Assembly (NCBI RefSeq): GCF_009870125.1
Contig: NC_046683.1
Span: 48,251,869-48,315,868, forward strand
DNA length: 64,000 nucleotides
Source: Drosophila pseudoobscura
Taxonomy: Eukaryota > Arthropoda > Insecta > Diptera > Drosophilidae
Reading direction: 5' to 3'
The position numbers and the translations under genes are program-made. The notes under the pieces are model-generated. The model saw only the letters and a program-made list of their open reading frames with translations. It ran no database searches and was not told the DNA's origin. Below, piece after piece: positions 9,471 through 23,300 of the stretch. Each line of letters begins with the position of its first letter. The first letter of the stretch is position 1.

Positions 9471-12400
9471 CTGCAAGGAGACAACACGGGGGCACATTTG
9501 AGTATATCAAGTAGTAATCGAATGATGGATGATCTACAACTAAGACTTCGAGCCCCCAGATAACTCAGACCCCAGCCTGGGGCAAGGGGTACTCAACCAG
9601 AATTGGGTTAAACACTCCCCCCCTCCATCGTTGGCGCTCCTTCAAGCAGCAACCCAACGAGATCCAACGCCCTCGCCTCGCATAACTTTTGTTTGCCTAC
9701 GCAGCGCTCGCCCGCTAAGCCGCAGCCGCAGACTGAGCCGTTTTCCATTCAGCGCAAACAAAAGCTTAATCTCCAGAGTCATATGTGGCGCCTGCCACCA
9801 CACACACGCCCCCCCACACACGCCCCCACACACACGCACACACACACAGCTTTCCCTTTCCTGACTGACAAACACTCGCATTCACACACTCTGCGAAATC
9901 AATGGGAACTTATGCCCCGTGCTTCATTATTTATGGGCCAACTTTGGTTGGCAAAACAAAAACAGGTTGGTCCACCCCCCACCCCTCATGGCCACCCCCT
10001 ACTGTTTCTGCCTCTGCCCCAGGGACAGGGGGACAGGCCCCCCTCTCATAAATAGTTGAAAATTGCCGTGCTCACACTTTGGCAGCCATGGCCTGGCATC
10101 GGCCACGCACGGACCCTGGCCGGGAGAACTTGCGGATTTAGCGGATAACATGGGAAATTTGCTAGGCGATATGCCAAGTGAAATAAACGAGTACTATCGT
10201 CTAAGAGCACTGCATGTGCAGCTATCACTGAACAGTGATAAACGAGAGAGATTTACCTTTTCGTTTCATTTGAGTACTTGCCTCAGAGACCAGCGGACAA
10301 TTAGAGTAAATCGATGAGTTGCCAGGGGTTTAGTCGACCATGAAAATACCCTTCATAGAAAATACCCTTTTTGGGGCAAACATTATACATTATTGTAGGT
10401 AATGATGTTTGCCATAACGTAACCAAGACTCCACTGCCTTCCACATAAATGATCTGCTCAATGGATGAGTGAATACTCTTAATAATTCTATGAACAAGGA
10501 CAGCCCTGGCTACAGTCCTGCCCATCCAATGAACCAACAAATTAACAAACTAAAAGCTTTTGCAAAATTTTGATGTGCCACTTGGCGGGCAATCAGTCAG
10601 AAAAAGTTGCAGTTGCAGTTGCAGAAAACCAAAATCCACTCAATTAATCGAGTGTGAATTGCCAATAAGTTTCGAGTACTCAAATACTCATGAATGGCGT
10701 GAATGTGGGTGTATTCGTGTGCGTTCTCTGCAGAGAGAGTGCACTTTCAGCTAACCGACGAGGAAGGAACAAAAGCGCCGGGCAATTTGGTTTGACGCTT
10801 AAGCGCACTTAGCGGTCGACCATTGGCAAGCACAGGCACAAGCACACAAACACAAACACAAACAGGACACACACACACAAGCAGGACACAGACATAGACA
10901 GAGACAGAGACAGAGCAAGTGCAGAAGCACCTACGTAATGGCGGGCAATTGTGCTTACGGTCTAACAAGCAGCCAATAATGTCCTTTTTGATTTACCGAT
11001 ACACATTTGCATTTCTTTTGCCCTCTCACTCGTCTACCCTCTCTCTAACCCACAATAAATTGGCAAGCAGACGCCATTACAAATGAGGAACACACGAATA
11101 CATACACACACACCAACACACACGCAGAAACAAAGGAAATGTTGGGGGAAATGTATTTTGTATAAATATCAATAAGAAGCATCAGAGACAGCTTTTTCCC
11201 ATATTATATATATATATGACAATAAATTTCTCTGTGGCTATTTTCCTCCCAGCCCCCAAGCCCCCGCCCCCACTTCCAACCCTCCCACTTTTATCTATCA
11301 GTTCTTTTTTTGTATTTTATTTATTTTATCTTGTTGCTTTTGTTGCTGCCTTGGCTTTGTTATAAAATAAACGGCAAAAACAGCATGCTCCAAACGTATT
11401 TACTCATGACCTTGCCGAGGCAAAGCCAGCACACACACACACAAACACACACGCACACTTACATACTCGTATAGTACATATGTACCTACACACTCGTAGA
11501 CACTGAAATACAACCACAACGTCGCCTGGCGTTGGCGCTTGTCACAAGGACATTTTTCATGTGCGCAATGTGACATTTTTTTTGGAATTTGTTACTCTCT
11601 GACTCTGGTTTGTTCTGTGCCATCCAGCCATCCAGCCAGCCAGCCAGCCAGGCAGTCCATGGGACGCACAGTGGTCCAAAAGCGACATATAATTGAGTAA
11701 TATCTGGGACTGGCTTCTGTGGGAATTGGCAACTAAAAAATGTATCATAAAGGAGCACTTTCCGATGGGTTTCAGATACAGGCACTGTTCAGAGATGGCT
11801 TGATATTTTGAAAGTTTTGAAAAGGAATAAATCCGGCTTGGAAATGGAGTAAAACAACGAAACAGCTGTTTTTCTGTCCAGTCTGACGATGTCTGCTTCA
11901 ATGGCTTTGATGGATTTTGAAGCATTATTTCCTTACAATTTTCGAGAGTGGAATAGATATATTTTGTAGATATTTTACTTCCCCAGACGCGGCTTTATCT
12001 GCCTGATGCGCCATTTAGAATGATCGAGCGTCGATCTATATACTTTTTTCGTGGCCGTATCTTCGGTATTTTCCTAGAATGGCCGTACATATCTTATAGA
12101 CAGCTTTCTTGGGATGTTCCTCTGGTTTGGTGCCACTGCCGCCAGGTCTCTGCTCTCCATTTTGTTTCGGCTTTTTTTTTGTATTTCAGTCTACTGCCAG
12201 CAGATGGCACTTGCTTCTAACTGTTTCGTTGTTGTCTTTGGCCCCTCTAACTCACACTCACACTCGCACTCACAGAGCTCCCTCCTGCACTCCTCCGCTC
12301 CACTCTCCACTGGCCGGGGTCGCCTTTTTTGTCGTGGCTTTTTGTGGCTGTTGTTTGATTTGAAAATAAGTTTTGTATATTGTTCACTCCAGTTTTTATG

Positions 12401-13411
12401 GCACTCGAGCCTAGGCATTTTGCATTTTGCATGTTGCATGTTCTACATGCCTGCCCCTGCCCCTGCCCCTATCCGTGTGTGTGTGTGTGTGTGCATCTTT
12501 CCGTTTGGTCCAATGCTGCAGTGCAATTTTCGTAGTTGTTTGCATTTTTCAAATAATTGGAAAGCACATTTCGATGTTTGAGCTTCGAGAGACAGGACTG
12601 CGCCCCCCCAAATGTGTGCCACACGAGGCAAGCCAGAGGGCGGAAACCCTTTATAGCCTGGCATTAATAATGGATGTTTAATACGCGACTGGCATTTAAT
12701 GTTCAGCTTTTCAAGTGCGCCTAATAGTGCCCGAGGCATATTAAAACATTAACCCGGGAGCCGCAGGATTTCGCCAAGCATTTCGCCCCCGAGCATTCAT
12801 CAGCGTTCATCATCATCATCATCAGGGCTTTCCTTTTTTTTGGTTGCCTCTACCTTTCCCGTGTTCTGTTTTTTCTTCTCTCTTTTTTTTTTTGGTAAAT
12901 TTCTGGGGAAGTAATTATGATAAATGCAGGATGTACACGAGTGTGTGGGATGGCTCAGGATCGGAGAGAGGAGGCCTTTGTGTGCCCCTGTGTGCGGCAT
13001 GTCGAACTTGTAACTGGGTTAATTGCGCGTGAATAAAGGTAAAGGTGGGAGAGACTGAGACAGATGGGGGGGGACAGGGGATGGTGTGGTGCCTCGCCCA
13101 CTTCCCACTTGCCGCTTCCCGTCAATAAATCTTGAAGAAGATCTCTCAGACCATTCCATTCCATTCCGATAAGAAAAGCAGTTCTGCAGTTACGTGACTT
13201 GTTTTCTTTTCTTATATTTTCTTTCGTTCTTCTGGCATATTTCCGCTGTTCTTAAACTGCTTATAAGCCAGAAAAAGCAACGTGCTCGAAGATGAGTAAT
13301 CGTGTGAAGGTTTTCCGAATGAATGCGAATATTTTAACAAACATACAATAGAAATACATGCATACTTCTGCAGGCATTTCAGAGTTAAGTATTTATTAGA
13401 TTCAAAGGATT

Positions 13412-13776
13412 GTGCGACTTGTGTGGCAGCAGCAATTGCATAATCAAAGAGCAAATTCCATTCTGGAGCCAGCCCCTGGAGGCGATATTGATTACCCGCC
13501 CATCGAGGAGAGATATGGATACGCCAAGGGCAACCATCCGCCATCCACCATCGAAGGACTCTGCACAAAGCCCGAGCATGGCGCATGGCTCTTCATCCCC
13601 AAATCTGTACACGAACAGAACAGCATGGCTTCACCTATACACTCAAAGCACACATGTATAGTCGTATTAATGTACTAATCAGCTTTGAGCATGTGGTACG
13701 AGTGCTCAAGGATGGCGTGGAAACATACATATCTGTGTGCAATAATTCAAATAAAACGTATCAAAACTTGATGTGA
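13412..13776 (+). pseudogene. unidentified coding remnant broken by a 5-bp tandem duplication
   Basis: An open frame with fly-like codon choice (GGC, GCC, AAG, ATC) includes DIDYPPIEERYGYAKGNHPP and PEHGAWLFIPKSVHEQ. It leaves frame at a tandem GAACAG/AACAG duplication at 13613-13623. In the frame reached by ignoring the extra five bases, coding-like sequence continues (HGFTYTLKAHMYSRINVLIS) to a TGA at 13774-13776. A TAG lies shortly upstream and there is no obvious start. I do not recognise the family. It could be a decayed gene, a retrocopy fragment or an assembly error. Confidence 0.4.
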
Positions 13777-16305
13777 AGAGAGTTCAGCTTCCAGCAAGCT
13801 ACTGTCCAATTTACCGTCTCTCTTTGGGAACCAAAGGGCCAAAGTTCCATCAACTGTGACCCCAGGTGTATCTCCATCGTTTCCCTATAACTTTCCAGCA
13901 AAAAGACCGAACAACTGCGAAGGAAACGGCAAAAAGAATAAAGAATTCTGTTTACTTAAGCCATCTGGCAGTACTTCCTATATGTGTAGTACATGCTGCA
14001 CATGGGGATCTCTGTTCACCTCCTCTTGCCGGTGTTTTTGCACCTTTTCAATTTGCTGGCTCTGTTGTTTCTGGACGAGGGCGTGGTGGAGGCCCCTCAA
14101 AGAAGCGTCACGTAGGCCACGAAACGAAACGAAGCGAAAATCTGTTATAATAAGATATGCACAAATGCACATGCATAAGTTAGACACGGAGCAGGGCCAG
14201 AACGGGCCTAAAGAACGTCGCAGAAAGAAGCCCCCGAAAGAACACAAAAAGAAGAACGAACCAAGTTGACTTACACGTCAACTATTGATTTTTTAATTAA
14301 ATATTAATGAAGCACGAAGAGCGGCAGCAGCAACAAAAATGGCACACAACACGCTCAAAAAAACAAACAAAAAAAATACAAAAAAAACAACAACATGAAG
14401 GCGAATACGAAGACGGGAAGTGGAACGCCTCGAGGTATGCTACAAAAAACATGACACACAAAGAACGGTCGGAAGGAGACGGTTCTTCGACGGTTAGCAG
14501 GTTAGCCAGGTGGCCGGACAGGGGGGCAGGGGGTCAGAGGGGCAGGGAAATACACGAGCAAATTACGAATTTTTAATCACACGTCGCGCTCGTTATATAA
14601 GCAGGAATACTAGTGGTATCAGCTCCCTGCCGAACCGACAAAAAGAAGCGAACAGAAATCAAATAAAATAAATATGCAAAGCGTCGTCTCGCTGGGAGCT
14701 CTCTCGCCCTGCCCCTCTTCCGATCCTGCCCTGTCCTCGCAGGCCCCTGTCTTTGAGTAGGTCGTCTATGCACAGACACGCAACCAGAAGCGGCAGCAAG
14801 CAACAACAACAAAAAATTGGAGGAAATGTGTGGAAATGTTAAAGGCAAATGAAACTAACTGAGGAAGTGGTGATGAAGGGAGAGGAAAAGGAAGGGGAAG
14901 AGGAAAAGAAGTGTGTGGGTGTGTGTGTGTGCCAACGAGAGACAGGACAGCCGGGACAGGCTGGCATTTCCTACAAAACGCCGAGCAGCATTTTGTCCAG
15001 TCACGAAAAGTTTTGTCTACACAAAAAAAAAAATATAGAAAAAGAGACGGAAACTCAAGTGTTCCGACTGAATGATACCCAGCACATAGTAGATGTAGAC
15101 ACAAGGATATGGCAATGAAGTCTTTGATTGGATTACACTGAGAGAAAAACGGCATAGAAACAGGAAACACATCCATAAATGGGTATTCAATGCATTTATG
15201 CTGCTTTTTCTGGGTCCGAGGGACTGCCTGTTACATAGCCCCCTTCTAGGGCATATACCCTTGAGCGAGTGCGGGTACACACACACATCTGTATCTGTAT
15301 CTGGGGGAGCGGAGGCGGGTTCAGGTTAGCAAGAACCACTCGAGTCGACAAAGTCTCAAGTTGAATGAAGAACTCACGCAACGCAACCCATGTACGAGTA
15401 CGAGTACAGGGGGAGGGGGAGGGGGAAGGGTAGGGCCAAGAGTGGAGTCCTAGAAATATGCTAGGCCCCGGCAAGGAATTTCTCGTTGTTTTCCTTGATG
15501 CCATTTGCAACGTTTTACGATGACTACGAATTTGTGCATTTGAAAATGGAAATTTATGGACGGCCAGCCGAGACACTGGCAATGTGTTGATGGGAAATGA
15601 ATGATGAATATCTTTCGAATAGTTCAAATGCAACACATTCATTTCCCTGTTGTGTCCGTCTCTGTCTCCGTCTCCGTCTCTGGCTCTGACTCCGGCTCTG
15701 GCATGCAGTAATTGAAAAGGAACCCACATTTTTCATTTGCCTTTCACTCATTTTCCCTTTTGCCCATTTTCGCTTATTAAAGTGATGCGAAATTCCATTT
15801 ATGTTTGCCATAAATTCAGGGCAGAAAATGGGAACAGAGCAGAGCACATTTTTGCCTGCCTGCCTGCCTGCCTAGCAAATGGAGGCTTCCATTCAACCCG
15901 TAAGACCCTTAATTATTATGTCAGCTAACTGAAAGTTAATAAACCACTCATTGTCATGAAAATAAAAGCCAAAAATAAACGAAATGAACCTAAAAGGGGG
16001 CATATGGCCAAATCAATAATAAATACATAAACGGGCCCGCAAACAAATGATTCAGACAAGAAGAGGCCATGCAGCATGGGGCACGAAATACCCTTCCACA
16101 GGGGTACATGGCCCAAAAATCGTGGAAAATATTTTGCAATTAAAATTCCGTTTGCGGGACTAGAATTTACGATTAAAAATTCTCTTGCAGCTCACAATAT
16201 ATGAGTCCTTCTAGTTGTGAGGAGAACTTGGACCGAAATCCGATGAAATCGATTCATGATAGCACCGTATTCTCCTACAAAGGAATATCCCTTGAAAAAC
16301 TCACA

Positions 16306-16557
16306 TCAAACTGAGATCAAACTGACAAATAAGATGGTACAAATATTCGTTTGCACTCGTTTCAGCTTGGGCACTTCCCCCTTCATCTGCAGGGCAGGGT
16401 ATCCCCAATATAATTTATCAGACTCATCATAATCGTTGGATTGCGTGGATACCCACAGCCGCTGCCAAGGCGAGGATAATAAGCCAGCAATTAGTGTCAC
16501 CGATGGACCTGCTGAGGCCCCAAACAGACACACAGCCCAAAGCCGAGGCACCGCCAT
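16306..16557 (-). CDS. possible small secreted or membrane protein ORF
   Basis: The 83-codon frame starts at an ATG just after TTTAA. It has a hydrophobic N-terminus and a charged segment (NDYDESDKLYWGYPALQMKG). An acceptor-like CCCATCCTCAG lies just upstream of the ATG. A signal-peptide-like stretch (LIILALAAAVGIHA) is also readable in the neighbouring frame. This suggests either chance or a frameshifted gene. No family is recognised. Confidence 0.2.
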   Translation of the reverse strand: MAVPRLWAVCLFGASAGPSVTLIAGLLSSPWQRLWVSTQSNDYDESDKLYWGYPALQMKGEVPKLKRVQTNICTILFVSLISV

Positions 16558-17597
16558 TTAAAGCAATTTAGCTGAGGATGGGCCCAGGAAAAAAGGTTAA
16601 ACGAGTCGCACTCTCTCGCTCACACACACACTTCTATTATCCTGCGAGTATATCCTCTTTAGCTGCTGGCTCAAATTGAAAAAGGGAAAAAAGGGAGTGA
16701 AGTGAATGGAAAAAGTGGCGAGGACAAATCGCAATTCCAGTTTTATTAATATTTTTCTATTTGCCTATGGAAAACTACTGAATGGATGGCCACCCCCCGC
16801 TCCGCCACCCTCCCGCTCAGTGGGTCCGCAATCGTTTCAATGGCCGTAGTAAGGAGGAAACTTTCTTAATACAAGATACTTAAAGGACACAGCCGCACAC
16901 AAAGAGCGAGAGAGACAGAGGGAGCGGGAGCGGGAGAGACGGAGAAGCACAGTCCGACATTCAATTGCCACCTTTTGCCTGAAGGATTTTCCATCCCTGT
17001 GTGTGTGTGTGTGTGCGTGTATCTATGTGAGTTCTGCCCAACTCAAACTGAAAGTCTTAAGTGAATTAGGAGGGGAAACTTGCAACATTCCCAAGACAAG
17101 TCCTGCCACTGACTGCGCCCCTGCCCGTCCAACCACTTCAAGGTTCTCCACCTAATGAGCTCTTGAAGTGCACAAGTTTGAGCTCCGTAAATATATAGAT
17201 GAACACCAAAAAAAAAGGATTATTCTATATGACAGCCCGGCCCCGTGCCTGCCCACCTCCCGCCCGCCCTTTAATGATCATTCCTTTTGACTGGACACCT
17301 GTGCCAGTGCCTGGTCCCCCCGCAAAGATTGATTGTTATAGAGAAAAGGCTCGGCTTTGGCCACTTAATGATTGCCAGCCGAAAAAGAAAAACCAGGAAA
17401 GAATTGTGGATGGTGTCAGGTCGGAATGGGGCTCCGACTGAGACTGGGGGCGTCACCCACACCTTAATGTAGCATAAAACAATTATCGGAATTTCCTTCT
17501 TCCACTTTCCTTTCTTTTTTGGGTTGGGCTTGGTCATGGGCTGGGGCTGGGGCTGGGACGGGGGCTTAGTTTATGTTGCTCGTAATTAAAGTTGTGG

Positions 17598-17786
17598 GGA
17601 ATGGCAGTGGATGGCCGCTGGGTGCCCATCAAATCGATATTCGAGAAGGAGAGCCCAGAGCCGAGAGTGAAGGTTAGACAGGTGAAAGGAACTGGCACAG
17701 GAGTCTACAAATTTCCAATTGGATGTGGCTCCGATTGCCACTGGGATTTTTCCAGATGCCAGACTCCTGCGGATATCAGAGTGTAA
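17598..17786 (+). CDS. possible short ORF with a strong downstream donor
   Basis: The frame beginning at the ATG after GTGGGGA encodes MAVDGRWVPIKSIFEKESPE and a cysteine-containing C-terminus (GCGSDCHWDFSRCQ). It ends at a TAA formed by GTGTAAG, and GTAAGT there is a perfect donor. It may be the first exon of a small unrecognised gene inside the dysc intron, or chance. Confidence 0.2.
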   Translation, partial: GMAVDGRWVPIKSIFEKESPEPRVKVRQVKGTGTGVYKFPIGCGSDCHWDFSRCQTPADIRV

Positions 17787-19295
17787 GTCAGAGCCTATCC
17801 CCAGGAGTGGCTTGATTCCACCTGCCCATCACAGCCTCAAGGATACACCCGCCGCACTTGACCTACAAAAATAGCAGAAACCATTATTAATGATAGTGCC
17901 TGGTGCCAGCGGAATATTCGGGCGAGAAATTAATTGACTCAAAAACACATTCGTGGCTGCGACCTACCTGGGCCAACTACGTAATAACTATTTAATGGGT
18001 TATTTCACTGTCTCCCCCAGTCCCTGGTCCCCGGTGCCCGGTTCCCCCCCAAAATGAGGCGGCGGCAAGTGCTGGCCGAACGGCTGACATTTAATTAAAA
18101 TTGGCGCCTAATTAATTGCCCAAAAACGAGAGCGCACAGTCCGACATGACAGGACATTACTAGGCGTATGAGTGATGTTTGAATTTGGAGCAGCTTTTCG
18201 CTAATTGAAAATGAAATTCTGATCTCTGATTTCTGATTTCCGATTCGTGATTTGTGATTTCTGATTTTTGGCATTTATTCCTGCGGTCGTCGGGCATTTT
18301 ATTATCGCCAATATTTGCATGATTGATTCCACGGCTAAAATGATTTCGCAGTTATTATTCCGGTTATTATTCGGGGCAGCCCCCCAAATAAATGCAGCGC
18401 TCTTTTTTTTTTGTTGCCTCTTTTCGGTCCGCTGGCAGCATTTTTGCTCTGCATAATTGATGGCTGAGCTTTTAATTGAAGCTGAGTTGCGGTTATTACG
18501 GATGTAAGTGGCGCGAGGGGCAGGCAGATGGATGGGGCGCAAAATGTATGCAAATTAAGACTGCACCGAGGGCGGTCCACAATTAAAGGGAAATCGCAGC
18601 GAGAGAAAAACGAAAAAAGCGAACAAAAACGGAAAGAAAGAGAATGAAAACGCTCTAATTGAAGTGCGTTTGAAGGGGCGGGAGCAAGTGCTGGAACACC
18701 ACTTGAGATATCACAAGGAGCGGGTGCAAGTACAAGTGTCCTTGAAGGTGTAGAATGTTTTTGAGAGATTGATTTTTTGGGCACGCTTGGGCAATAAAAT
18801 CAGATGCAAACCAAGACCGAAGTGCGGCTTCTATAAGAATGGGGGGCCAGTGTTTTTAAACTCAATCCCATGCCAGCTGTGATTCGATTAATTAAAACGA
18901 TTTAAATCCAAGCGCATCTTGAAGACCAGAGAAATATCTTATGAACCACAGGAATGTCCCTTTATGAACTGAAAGAGATTCCAGAAAGTTCTAGGCTTTA
19001 TTCGCCTCTGAGAGTTTCTAGAAGGATGTCTCCTCTCTCTGAATAGAATAATTACACAGATAGATCCTTGAAAATATAATTGAAGTCACACTTACTCCAA
19101 AGAACCATCACATACAATCCCCAAAGGAAATAAGTTTTGATTTTTGAGAGCCCTCGCACTGGGGCTACGGCTACTCGTGTATCTACGAGTCTGTTGCACA
19201 ATGAATGTGGCATAAATCAACTCCATTCAGGCGCTTACACAGCGGCTCTTATCTGCGTTTCCCCTGTTTGAGTTTTTTTTTTGGGATGTGCTCAC

Positions 19296-20300
19296 CTGTC
19301 TGGAATTCTAAGGATACATTAAAGTTGCCTCTTGCTGCGCTTGTTCGGGTGTGTCCGACGTATCCGCTGAGCCGCTGTTTGCTAGAGGCTTCTATTGAAC
19401 TGATTATGACAGGACCGGACGCGTGTCCTGTCCGCAACAGTGTTGTCCGGATCCTGCTGCAGCCGTCCCGCTGTCAGGCTTTCTGCAACAGTCAGCTGCT
19501 GCTACTGCTGCTGCCGCTGCCGTTCCTGCTGCTGCTTGTGGCATGCAAAAAGTTTTCCCTTTGCACTGCGGATGTGTTCCTTGCTTTCACTCACTGTTCC
19601 TCTCTCACTCTCTCCAGCACTGTTTCTGCTGAATCTTCTTCTTCTTCTGTTTCTGCTTCTTAGTCTCTCCCTTCCTATTCCTATTCCTCTTCCTCTTCCT
19701 TTTCTTCTTTCTCTTCGCTGTCTGTCAGTTTATGCGCTTCCTGCCTTTGCCTGCCACCCGCCGCCGCGTTCTGGCGAGAGTGAAAGTATTTTTTGTTGTC
19801 TCTTTTTTTGTTGTATTTTATCGTGGTGAATTTCGCCACGCTGCTCGGAGCAGCTCTCTCTCTCCTCTCCCGAAGCTCGCTCTCGCTCTCCTTCGACTGG
19901 CACTCTCCCGCGCTCTCTCCTTCTCAAAGAGCTAGAAACATTTTCTGGTTGAGTTAATTTTTTTGAAATATTTTTGTTTCCTTCGATTTTTTGGGCAAAT
20001 CCTTTCCAGAGGACTTCGGTTTATTTTTAGGGCAATTTTCGCTTGTGGTATAGTATTTTTTCACTCGGTATTTATGCGCATTTTCGCAGCATTCCAGAGC
20101 CACAACAACAACTTTGTTATGGTGCTTTTATGGTAGTCGTCGGGGGGAGGGGGCGGGGGAGTGGGGTTGGTTGTGGGGGTGGTTGTGGGACTAGGTACCG
20201 TTGGCTGATTTAGCTGATTTCTAGTTTCCGCTCCGCTCTCCTACGCCTGCCTCTCGGCTGCGCCTATAATCTGGCAAACTTGCGTACTCCGTATTCCGCC
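19296..20300 (-). promoter_or_regulatory. candidate dysc 5'UTR exon and upstream promoter region
   Basis: On the minus strand a strong donor GACAG|GTGAGC occurs at 19296/19295, preceded by a GC-rich frame without an ATG. It could be a non-coding first exon spliced to the exon starting at 9470. The flanking 19.6-20.3 kb is rich in CTT/GAGA-type repeats and GC, as fly promoters often are. No specific initiator was fixed. Confidence 0.3.
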
Positions 20301-23300
20301 GATTCCGAGTCCGAGTCCGAATAACGTAACCGAATTCGGACTTAACCACTCCGAAAGTGTGGTGGCGAATCTGACGTTCTGTGTAATTTAACCTTCTGCC
20401 CTACTCTCTGGAATGCGTCATCGGGAATCGGGAATCGGGTATCGGGAGTCCGGGACTCGGGAGTCGGGAGTCGGGAGTCGATTCGAGTTGCTGATTCCCG
20501 TATTTATTTGCTTAATATTTTATTTGGCACTTACACACACGCACGCACGCACCGCACACGCACATGCACATGCACAGATGTTTAATTATTTTTATACTTT
20601 TCACCACATCGACCATACGCCATGTTGTACGCGAGAGCCCTCCAAAAGAGCCCCTGTAGTACACAGGCACAGGCACAGGAGGAGCCTTGGCCAGAAGAAG
20701 CCTTCAAGGTTATTCTTATTTGCCTGGTGGCTCCCAATTTCTATTCAGATTGAAGTCCGTAGGGGCCCTCATCCGCTGGCCTGGTCTACGCAGTATCTAC
20801 ATGCTATGGGCATGCTCCCGTAACGAAAAAAAAAAAAAAAACACGGTTCAAGCAGGAATACCGTTGCACACATTACACTCAAAAAAAATGGAAGAGTTCC
20901 CAGGGCTGCCTCTGATAGCCTATAATTGGCAATTCCGCTGGGCCTGCACTTGCGTTTTTTTCGGGTTTTTTTCGGATTCTTCGGATTTTCTTTTGCAATT
21001 AATTTTAGGGTAATATTTTTTCCACAAAGCGCGACTTGTAGTCTCTCTCTATCGCTCGCTCGCTCCCTGGATTTTTGGCGGAGCTCCGCGTCTTGACCGT
21101 TTGACTACTTGGGAGGCTTTGCTTTCGGATTCGCCTCTGGTTCGGCTGAAAGCTTTTCCTTCAGTTGGTAGGCTTCCGCAAGGAGAGAGAGCCACTGAGA
21201 GAGAGAGAGCGGAGAGAGCCCCCGCCGAGACTGTCTGGCGACGGGCAGGCGAGCTTTGCACTCTCTTTGCACTCAAAGTTTGCGTTGTTTGGATTTTGTT
21301 GTTTTAATTCTCGGTGAGCTGGTGGCCAGGGGACTGTCGTGTGGGTGGGACTGGGACAGGGACAGGGACAAACTCTCGTATCCCGTGTGCTTTTTGAGGA
21401 TTTCTTTCGTGTAATTGTTTTCGTTACGTTTGTTACGTTTGTTATGGGCACCAGAGCCACTGCGCGAGCCATGTGCCTCAAATGGAGACGTAATTGTGCG
21501 CTGAGAGAAATTAGCTGTGAATGGGATATGACATTCGATGTGGAAGGAGGTTGAATTAATCAACAACTATTCATCATCACAATCATAATTATCGTATCAT
21601 ATCGTATACTTAATGTTTAGGTTCCATGAAATTTCTTTAGTCGTGTAGTCGTGTGCACTTCTGCCTTCTATGTACAACCTATTTTAACCTTCCTACCGCT
21701 ACTATCTCTCAGTGTAGTCATAAAAAACCATCCGACAAACAGCAAGTAAGCCAAGCAACCATCATAAAAGCCTCCCCAGACGGCGCCCACACACCCTGCA
21801 CGCCATGGTTCTGCAGCGGCAGCAGCAGGTAACGAGCCTCTGCCTGGCAAACTATTTAAAAGCTTCGCGAAAAGCTCTCTCGCGCTCTCTCTCTCTCTCT
21901 CCCTCTGTCGCTCGCTTGTTCTGCTCTGTCTCCCACGCAAGAGCTCAACACAGCTGGCAGAGAAACGTCAAGCTGTATGTGTGACAGGAGCGGCGTGGAG
22001 CAGAGCAGAGCAGAGCAGAGCGAAAGGAATATCACGAAAGGAAAGTACATATAAGAAAAACCAGCAAAACCAAAAGAGTCTTGTCAGGTAGCAGAGGACC
22101 TCTTTCCACAAGAGGAAGCTGTGTGCGTGTGTGTGTTTGTGTTTGTGTGAGAGAGACCTGGAGGTGCGAGTGTGAGCACGACACGTTGTTGCATTTGCGA
22201 ACGCACAAAAGAAGGCAACGGTAAAATAACGGTTTCGTTTCGTTCGTTTCTCTTTTGTTCTTTGTTGCTTCTTGTTTGAAGGCTTCTCCTGCTCTTCTCC
22301 CTGGCGTTAAAGGGAATGTACACGTGCTCTGGGGCACTAGGTGGCAGACGCTGGGGGAAATGTTATTGATGAGTAAAAGGGGGAAATGGAATGGAATGGA
22401 ATGGAATGATGGGTGGGGGTGGTGGGGGAGGCGGTGAAGGCTAACCTAACTGTCGTCATGTCCCCCTCTCCTTGCAGCTTCCACCTCGCTCTCTCGTTGA
22501 GAACTTTTCTAATTGAATTTCTTGTTTTGACCTACAGGGTCAACCCTGGCCTGTCTTATCAGTGTGGTATATCTACCAATACATGAGTATGTGTGCAAGT
22601 GTGTGTGGGTGTGTGGGTGTGTGTCTGTCTGTCTGAAATTATGTCATTCTGGCTGCGTCATTGTGTCTGCCTGTCCCTGTGGTCTATTCTATTGATTATT
22701 TCTTCGTCGTTTATGACGAAATGCCATTGTAGTACGTTTCAAATTGCTTTCACCTTTGTTCAGCTTCAGCATCAGCATCAGCTTCTACATCTACTTCTGC
22801 TCTTCTTCTGTTCCTCTTCTGCTGCTGCTGCTGTTGCTGCTGCTGTTGCTGCTGCTGTTGCTGCTTCTGCCTCTGCTCTTCGCTCTTGACTTGCACAACT
22901 ATGACGTCATTGTTAACCCCGGAGCTTTCACTAGCGCGCGCACACAACGCCCCCTATCACACTCACCCACTCAACTCGACTTTGATGTCAACTTGTCGCA
23001 CCCTCACTCTCGCCGCCGTCCCCCCAGCCCCGACCCGACCCGACCAGACCAGACCCTAACGGGGTCCCTCCCGCTCGGACCACCACCTCCTTAGCAAACC
23101 ACTGCCTCCCCCCTGTCAAGTCAAGTCAACTCATTTCCATTTCCATTTGATGCCTGATGCGGATTTTCAGTGACTAGTTTCGTGAAAGTTTGTTTTTCGA
23201 GAGCTTTTCTCCCTTTCACAGTCCCCAGTCCCCGCTCGCAGTCCCTGTCCCAATCCGTACTTCTCCCTCGGTTCCATCTCAATTTGTTTCCCTTTGGCTT

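Larger units (their letters stand above)
9471..19295. other. long probable dysc 5' intron
   Basis: Nearly 10 kb of non-coding sequence with many CA/GT microsatellites (9815-9848, 11430-11455, 12475-12492, 16996-17014). It lies between the first recognised coding exon and a strong donor at 19296. The only notable content is the broken frame at 13412-13776 and short open frames at 16306-16557 (minus) and 17598-17786 (plus), described separately. Confidence 0.4.

Noticed and set aside
8503..9497. Alternative-frame open reading frames over the Gly/Ser-rich dysc exon
   Set aside because: Arg/Pro/Ala-rich shadows of GC-rich repeats. Only the frame joined to PDZ1 by phase was kept.
22744..23094. 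PolyLeu/polyGln frames on both strands
   Set aside because: Produced entirely by a CTG-rich repeat, with no other coding evidence.
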